Positions 59,301 to 64,000 of a stretch of 64,000 bases of DNA are shown one piece after another. This DNA is from CAZTTG01 sp964615935. GTDB lineage: Bacteria; Planctomycetota; UBA1135; GCA-002686595. Location: contig CAZTTG010000004.1 in the NCBI GenBank assembly GCA_964615935.1, forward strand, positions 67,320 to 131,319. Reading direction: 5' to 3'. Within the stretch, counting starts at the first letter, position 1. Each line of letters begins with the position of its first letter. The position numbers and the translations under genes are program-made. The notes under the pieces were generated by a model. The model saw only the letters and a program-made list of their open reading frames with translations. It was not told where the DNA came from and did no database searches.

Positions 59301-59303
59301 CAG

Positions 59304-59369
<66 letters not shown>

Positions 59370-59450
59370 GGCCGGGGCGGCCTGCGCCCGCGCCCCGGGC
59401 GGGGCGGGGACGAGGAGTCCGCCACCACCCCCCCACTCCCGCCCCTCGCC

Positions 59451-61397
59451 CTACTCCTCGTCCCCCCGCAGGCGCGCCAAGACCGAGAAGTCCTCGATGG
59501 TGCTGGTGTCGCCGGTGGTCTCGACGCCCGAGGCGATGTCCCGCAGGAGGCGCCGCATGATCTTGCCGCTGCGGGTCTTGGGCAGCGCCTCGGCGAAGCG
59601 GACCTCGGCCGGGCGGGCCAGCTTGCCGATCTCGGAGGCGACGTGCTCGATGAGCGCCGCGCGCAGGCCCTCGTCGGCCTCCACGCCGGGCCCCGGGGTC
59701 ACGAAGGCGCAGATGGCCTGGCCGGTGATCTCGTCCGGCCGCGCCACCACCCCCGCCTCCACGACCTTCTCGTGGCTGACCAGCGCGCTCTCCACCTCCA
59801 TGGTCGAGAGGCGGTGTCCGCTGACGTTGATCACGTCGTCCACGCGGCCCATGATCCAGTAGTTGCCCTCGGCGTCGCGGCGCGCCCCGTCCCCGGTGAA
59901 GTACAGGCCCTCGAAGCGGGACCAGTAGTTCGAGCGGTAGCGATCGGGGTCCCCCCAGATGCCGCGCAGCATGGACGGCCAGGGCTTGCGCAGGACCAGG
60001 AGGCCGCCCTGATCGGGCCCCAGCTCGCGACCGGAATCGTCCACGATGGCCGGATCCACGCCGAAGAAGGGGCGCGTGGCCGAGCCCGGCCGGGTGGTGG
60101 TGAGCCCCGGCAGGGGAGTGATCATGATGGCCCCGGTCTCGGTCTGCCACCAGGTGTCCACCACCGGGCAGCGGTCCCCGCCGATGTGGCGCCGGTACCA
60201 CATCCAGGCCTCGGGATTGATGGGCTCCCCCACCGTGCCCAGGAGGCGCAGGCGCGAGAGGTCGAAGCGGCCGGGGTGCTCCTCGCCCCAGCGCATGAAG
60301 GTCCGTATGGCGGTGGGGGCGGTGTAGAAGACCGTGACCTCCTCCTGCTCGCAGATCTCCCAGAAGCGGCCCTCGTGGGGCGTGCTGGGCGCGCCCTCGT
60401 ACATCACGACGGTGGCGCCGTTGGCCAGGGGGCCGTAGAGGACGTAGCTGTGGCCGGTGACCCAGCCGATGTCGGCGGTGCACCAGAAGACGTCCTCCTC
60501 CCGCAGGTCGAAGACGAAGCGGGTGGTCAGGTAGGTGCCCACCAGGTAGCCGCCGGTGGTGTGCTGGATCCCCTTGGGCTTGCCGGTGGAGCCGGAGGTG
60601 TACAGGAGGAAGAGGGTGTCCTCGGAGTCCATGGGCTCGGGGGGGCAGTCCGCCGCCGCGTGCGTCATGGCCTCGTGGTACCACACGTCGCGCCCCTTCT
60701 CCCACGCCACCGGGTTGTCGCAGCGGCGCACGACCAGGACCGAGTGGACCTCCTCGAGCCCCTCCACCGCCTCGTCCACCCGGGGCTTGAGCGGCAGGGG
60801 CTCGCCGCGCCGGTGGGCCCCGTCGGCGGTGATGACCGCGGTGCAGCCCCCGTCCAGGATGCGCTCCCTCAGGGCGTGGGCGCTGAAGCCGGCGAAGACC
60901 ACCGAGTGGGCCGCCCCGATGCGGGCGCAGGCCAGCACGGCCACCGCGGCCTCGGGGATCATGGGCATGTAGATCGCCACCCGGTCGCCCTTCTTCAACC
61001 CCCGCGACCTGAGCACGTTGGCGAAGCGGCAGACCTCGGCGTGCAGCTCGGCAAAGGTCAGGGTGCGGCGGTCCCCCGGCTCCCCCACCCACACGATGGC
61101 GCGCTTGCCGCTGCGGAGACCCTCGACGTGCTGGTCGAGGCAGACCGCCGAGGCGTTGAGGCGACCGCCGGTGAACCACCGCGCCACGGGAGCCCCGCTC
61201 CAGTCCAGGACGCGCTCCCAGGGCTCCATCCAGGGCAGCTCCCGGGCGACCCGACCCCAGAAGGCCTCCGGATCCCGGATGGACTCCCGGTACATCCGCT
61301 CGTAGACCTCGGGATCCGACAGCCGGCTGTGGGCGCGGAACTCCTCGGGGGGCGGAAACCGGCGGTCTTCCTGCAGGACGCTCTCGATCTCGCTCAT
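59451..61397 (-). CDS. acs: Acetyl-CoA synthetase
   Basis: A 648-aa acyl-AMP-forming enzyme that makes acetyl-CoA from acetate, ATP and CoA. The P-loop-like core is LLYTSGSTGKPKGIQHT, with WWQTETGAIMITPLPG and the C-terminal Lys in TRSGKIMRRLLRDIA, the lysine that is acetylated to switch Acs off in many bacteria. Length is normal. An AGGAGGTGAGG ribosome site sits directly before the ATG at 61397. It is divergent from the alanine-dehydrogenase-like gene with 165 bp between. Stop codon lies 81 bp from the assembly gap. Confidence 0.97.
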   Translation of the reverse strand: MSEIESVLQEDRRFPPPEEFRAHSRLSDPEVYERMYRESIRDPEAFWGRVARELPWMEPWERVLDWSGAPVARWFTGGRLNASAVCLDQHVEGLRSGKRAIVWVGEPGDRRTLTFAELHAEVCRFANVLRSRGLKKGDRVAIYMPMIPEAAVAVLACARIGAAHSVVFAGFSAHALRERILDGGCTAVITADGAHRRGEPLPLKPRVDEAVEGLEEVHSVLVVRRCDNPVAWEKGRDVWYHEAMTHAAADCPPEPMDSEDTLFLLYTSGSTGKPKGIQHTTGGYLVGTYLTTRFVFDLREEDVFWCTADIGWVTGHSYVLYGPLANGATVVMYEGAPSTPHEGRFWEICEQEEVTVFYTAPTAIRTFMRWGEEHPGRFDLSRLRLLGTVGEPINPEAWMWYRRHIGGDRCPVVDTWWQTETGAIMITPLPGLTTTRPGSATRPFFGVDPAIVDDSGRELGPDQGGLLVLRKPWPSMLRGIWGDPDRYRSNYWSRFEGLYFTGDGARRDAEGNYWIMGRVDDVINVSGHRLSTMEVESALVSHEKVVEAGVVARPDEITGQAICAFVTPGPGVEADEGLRAALIEHVASEIGKLARPAEVRFAEALPKTRSGKIMRRLLRDIASGVETTGDTSTIEDFSVLARLRGDEE

Positions 61398-61562
61398 CCT
61401 CACCTCCTGGGCCGGGCCGCGGGTCCTCCCCGCGCGATCGACGACTCCAGCATCGCCTCCACGGGAGCCGGGCGCAACCGGCCGGCGCTTCCCCTCGGCC
61501 GGACCCCCCGCTACCCTGTCGCCCCTTTGCCCCTGCGGACGACCCTCGGGAGGAGGCAGACC

Positions 61563-62687
61563 ATGGACTTCGGCGTACCCCTGGACCGGCACCCCCACGA
61601 GCACCGGGTGGGCCTGAACCCCTTCGCGGTGGCCCGGCTCACCAGCCAGGGGCACCGCGTCTTCGTCGAGAGCCGCGCCGGCGAGGAGAGCCACTTCAGC
61701 GACGAGGACTACGCCCAGAGCGGCGCGGAGATCGTCTTCAGCCACGAGGAGACCTACCTGCGCGCCGACCTGGTGTGCGGGCTGCGCGCCCTGGACATGG
61801 AGGAGGCCCGTCTGCTGCGGCCGGGCTCGATCGCGGCCGCCTTCCACCACCTGGCGGTCTCGCGCTCCGAGGTCATCGCCGAGCTGGTCGAGCGCCAGAT
61901 CACCGCCATCGGGTACGAGATCATCCAGAACCGGCACGGCGGCCACCCGGTGCTCACCTCCCTGTCCGAGATCGCCGGCCGGATGACGGTGCACCTGGCG
62001 GCCCAGCTCCTGCACTTCGAGTCCGGCGGCCGGGGGGTGGTGCTCGGGGGCGTCCCCGGAGACGCCCCCGCCACGGTGGTGATCCTGGGAGCCGGGACGG
62101 TGGGGAGCACCGCCGCCAAGGTCCTGGCCGCCTGCGGCGCCCACGTGATCCTGCTGGACGAGAGCCTGCACCGGCTGCGGCGGGCCACCGCCGAGATCCC
62201 CCAGAACGTGGTCACCGCCATCGCCAGCGCGCGCAACGTGGCGCGCTTCAGCGCCATCGCCGACGTGCTGGTCGGCTGCGTGCTGATCCCCGGCGGCCGC
62301 GCGCCCTACCTGGTCAGCGAGGAGATGGTGCGGGAGATGAAGACCGGCGCGGCCATCATCGACCTGGCCATCGACCAGGGCGGCTGCGTGGAGACCAGCC
62401 GGCCCACCACCCTGGACGATCCCACCTACACGGTGCACGGCGTGACCCACTGCTGCATCCCCAACATGACCACCAACGCGCCCCGCTCGGCCTCCCGGGT
62501 GCTCTCCATCTCGGCCCTGCCCTACCTCCTGGGAGTGGCCGGCCGGGGCCTGGAGGACGCCCTGCGCGAGGACCCCGGGCTGAGGCGCGGGGTCTACCTG
62601 TACCGCGGCCGCTTCGTGAACAGCCTGGCGGCCGGCACCCACGGCCTGCCCTCGGAGCGGCTGATGGACCTTCTCGCGGACGCCTGA
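61563..62687 (+). CDS. Alanine dehydrogenase-family protein with Arg at the K75 position
   Basis: A 374-aa protein of the Ald/PNT family. The family Arg is kept at R15 (EHRVGLNP), His at H96 (AFHHLAV) and the catalytic Asp at D271 (DLAIDQGG). The usual VKVKEP motif, whose Lys (K75) binds the substrate carboxylate, reads VCGLRA: R75 replaces Lys. NAD-binding loop ILGAGTVGSTAAKVL is intact. It is so divergent in the substrate site that alanine/pyruvate activity is not assured. A GGAGGAGGC ribosome site precedes ATG 61563. The next gene starts 15 bp later on the same strand, so the two are probably co-transcribed. acs is divergent on the other side. Confidence 0.8.
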   Translation: MDFGVPLDRHPHEHRVGLNPFAVARLTSQGHRVFVESRAGEESHFSDEDYAQSGAEIVFSHEETYLRADLVCGLRALDMEEARLLRPGSIAAAFHHLAVSRSEVIAELVERQITAIGYEIIQNRHGGHPVLTSLSEIAGRMTVHLAAQLLHFESGGRGVVLGGVPGDAPATVVILGAGTVGSTAAKVLAACGAHVILLDESLHRLRRATAEIPQNVVTAIASARNVARFSAIADVLVGCVLIPGGRAPYLVSEEMVREMKTGAAIIDLAIDQGGCVETSRPTTLDDPTYTVHGVTHCCIPNMTTNAPRSASRVLSISALPYLLGVAGRGLEDALREDPGLRRGVYLYRGRFVNSLAAGTHGLPSERLMDLLADA

Positions 62688-62702
62688 GGGAGGCCTCTCG
62701 CC

Positions 62703-64000
62703 ATGGTCTGGATCGACGACTACAAGCGCAAGTTGTGCACCGCCGGGGACGCGGTGAAGCTGATCGAGAGCAACAGCCAGGTCTACTACGGGGGGAACGC
62801 GGCCATCCCCCAGGTCCTGGTGCGGGCCCTGGCGGGGCGCAAGGACGAGCTCGAGAACGTGCAGCTCAACCACGTCCTGCTGCTGGGTCAGGACCCCCTG
62901 AGCGCCCCCGAGATGGAGGGACACTTCCGGCACAACTCCCTCTTCGTGGGACCGGCCGACCGCGAGACGGTCAACGACGGCCGCGCCGACTACGTGCCGG
63001 TCTTCCTCTTCCACATCCCGCGGCTCTTCCAGCAGCGCCTCATCCCCCTGGACACCGCCATGGTGATGGTGTCCCCCCCCGACGAGCACGGCTTCATGAG
63101 CCTGGGGGTCGAGACCCTGGCCACGATGGCGGCCTGCCAGGCAGCCACCAAGGTCATCGTCCAGGTCAACCAGCAGATGCCGCGGGTGCTGGGGGACTCC
63201 TTCCTCCACGTCAGCCGCATCGACGCCATCGTGGAGGCCACCGAGGCCCTGCCCGAGCTGGTCCCCAAGCCGGCCACCGAGGTCGAGCAGCGCATCGGCC
63301 AGCACATCCGCGGTCTGATCGAGGACGGCTCCACCCTGCAGATGGGCATCGGGGGGATCCCCGACGCGGTGTGGGCCACGCTGGACGGGCTGTCGGATCT
63401 GGGGATCCACACCGAGATGATCTCCGACGGCGCCATGCACGCCATCCAGAAGGGGATCGTCACGGGCGCGCGCAAGACCCTGCATCCGGGCAAAGTGGTG
63501 ATCACCTTCGCGCTGGGGACACCGACCTTGTATGAATTCCTGGACAACAACCCCTTCATCGAGGCCCACCCGGTCGACTACGTGAACGACCCCTTCGTCG
63601 TCAGCCAGAACGAGAACCTGGTGGCGATCAACTCGGCCATCGAGCTGGACCTGACCGGCCAGGTGTGCGCGGACTCCATCGGAACGCGGATCTACTCGGG
63701 CTTCGGGGGTCAGGTGGACTTCATCCGCGGAGCGGCGCGCTCGAAGGGGGGGAAGCCGATCATCGCCATTCCGTCGACCGCCAGAAGGGGGACGGAGTCG
63801 CGGATCGTGCCGATGCTCAAGCCGGGGGCGGGCGTGGTGACGACCCGGGCGGACGTGCACTACGTGGTGACGGAGTACGGGGTGGCGCATCTGTTCGGCA
63901 AGAACCTCCGTAGGCGGGCGGAGGCATTGATCGAGATCGCGCATCCCGAGTTCCAGGAGGAGCTGGAGCGGGCGGCGGTGGAGCGGGGGTTGTTGAGGTT
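62703..64000 (+). CDS. Acetyl-CoA hydrolase/CoA-transferase family (4-hydroxybutyrate CoA-transferase-like), 3' end cut
   Basis: The first 432 residues are visible; the gene runs off the right edge. The N-terminus WIDDYKRKLCTAGDAVKLIE and the later VMVSPPDEHGFMSLGVETLA and LQMGIGGIPDAVWATL fit the AbfT/Cat/acetyl-CoA hydrolase family. The active-site Glu is probably E314 in INSAIELDLTGQVCADSIG, followed by GFGGQVDFIRGAA. It transfers CoA between acetate and another acid, or hydrolyses acyl-CoA. With acs and the Ald-like gene it forms a small acetate/amino-acid handling group. ATG is preceded by GGGAGG. Confidence 0.88.
   Translation, partial: MVWIDDYKRKLCTAGDAVKLIESNSQVYYGGNAAIPQVLVRALAGRKDELENVQLNHVLLLGQDPLSAPEMEGHFRHNSLFVGPADRETVNDGRADYVPVFLFHIPRLFQQRLIPLDTAMVMVSPPDEHGFMSLGVETLATMAACQAATKVIVQVNQQMPRVLGDSFLHVSRIDAIVEATEALPELVPKPATEVEQRIGQHIRGLIEDGSTLQMGIGGIPDAVWATLDGLSDLGIHTEMISDGAMHAIQKGIVTGARKTLHPGKVVITFALGTPTLYEFLDNNPFIEAHPVDYVNDPFVVSQNENLVAINSAIELDLTGQVCADSIGTRIYSGFGGQVDFIRGAARSKGGKPIIAIPSTARRGTESRIVPMLKPGAGVVTTRADVHYVVTEYGVAHLFGKNLRRRAEALIEIAHPEFQEELERAAVERGLLR

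Noticed and set aside
61398..63944. Minus-strand extension of the acs frame over the Ald-like and CoA-transferase genes
   Set aside because: acs ends its N-terminus at 61397 with a strong ribosome site; the extension is GC artefact antisense to two recognised genes.

Overview
This is a very GC-rich, gene-dense bacterial segment with short gaps. Same-strand genes are often joined by start/stop overlaps (ATGA, GTGA or TGATG), and GTG and TTG starts are common. A Gram-negative-type envelope is implied by lipoproteins, an amidase, UppP, a Wzx-like flippase and a multiheme cytochrome c. The protein families (octaheme cytochrome fused to TPRs, a Minf_1886-type protein, DUF5989-like microproteins, giant TPR peptidases) point to a Planctomycetota-like or related environmental lineage. 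That placement is inference: there is no rRNA or universal marker here to prove it. The sequence is a draft, with a run of 10 N at 59360-59369 beside a 33-base C homopolymer.

Region 1 (1-22 kb) is mostly core and envelope genes. One minus-strand operon runs accB, accC, a FecR-like lipoprotein, UDP-glucuronate decarboxylase, glmS and a UDP-glucuronate-epimerase-like gene cut by the window edge. Then come moaC, an S41 protease with its catalytic residues, a CoA-binding protein, an octaheme cytochrome/TPR protein, an AI-2E-type permease, a Minf_1886-type protein, holB and tmk, a 999-aa TPR metallopeptidase, a PGRP-type amidase, a GDP-mannose-4,6-dehydratase-like gene, uppP and tRNA-Val(GAC).

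Region 2 (22-28.9 kb, plus strand) has an HtrA-like protease and then an unusual operon. After a TATAAT promoter and a hairpin-rich leader it encodes a small membrane protein, a NodU/CmcH-type carbamoyltransferase, an SGNH protein fused to a DUF5989-like tail, and two free 43-46 aa DUF5989-like microproteins. An RNase Z-like metallo-beta-lactamase follows.

Region 3 (28.9-54.3 kb) is a large surface-polysaccharide locus: an initiating polyprenyl sugar-phosphate transferase, seven glycosyltransferases, a flippase, a NodB-type deacetylase, two GNAT-like proteins, two B12-radical-SAM paralogues, a sulfatase-fold membrane protein with Thr at the nucleophile position, and an unrecognised 586-aa protein. 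TruD is embedded in one of its operons. I see no Wzy, Wza or Wzc. The sugar-nucleotide genes (gmd, uxs, epimerase, glmS) and uppP lie outside the locus but would feed it.

Region 4 (54.5-64 kb) has a nucleosidase divergent from a membrane aminopropyltransferase-like protein, a sugar epimerase-like protein, a 0.9-kb convergent intergenic region built as a large imperfect palindrome and ending in the assembly gap, then acetyl-CoA synthetase, a divergent alanine-dehydrogenase homologue and a truncated acyl-CoA hydrolase/CoA-transferase.

The best candidates for something undescribed are the carbamoyltransferase/SGNH/DUF5989 operon and the 760-bp palindrome at 58.5-59.3 kb.
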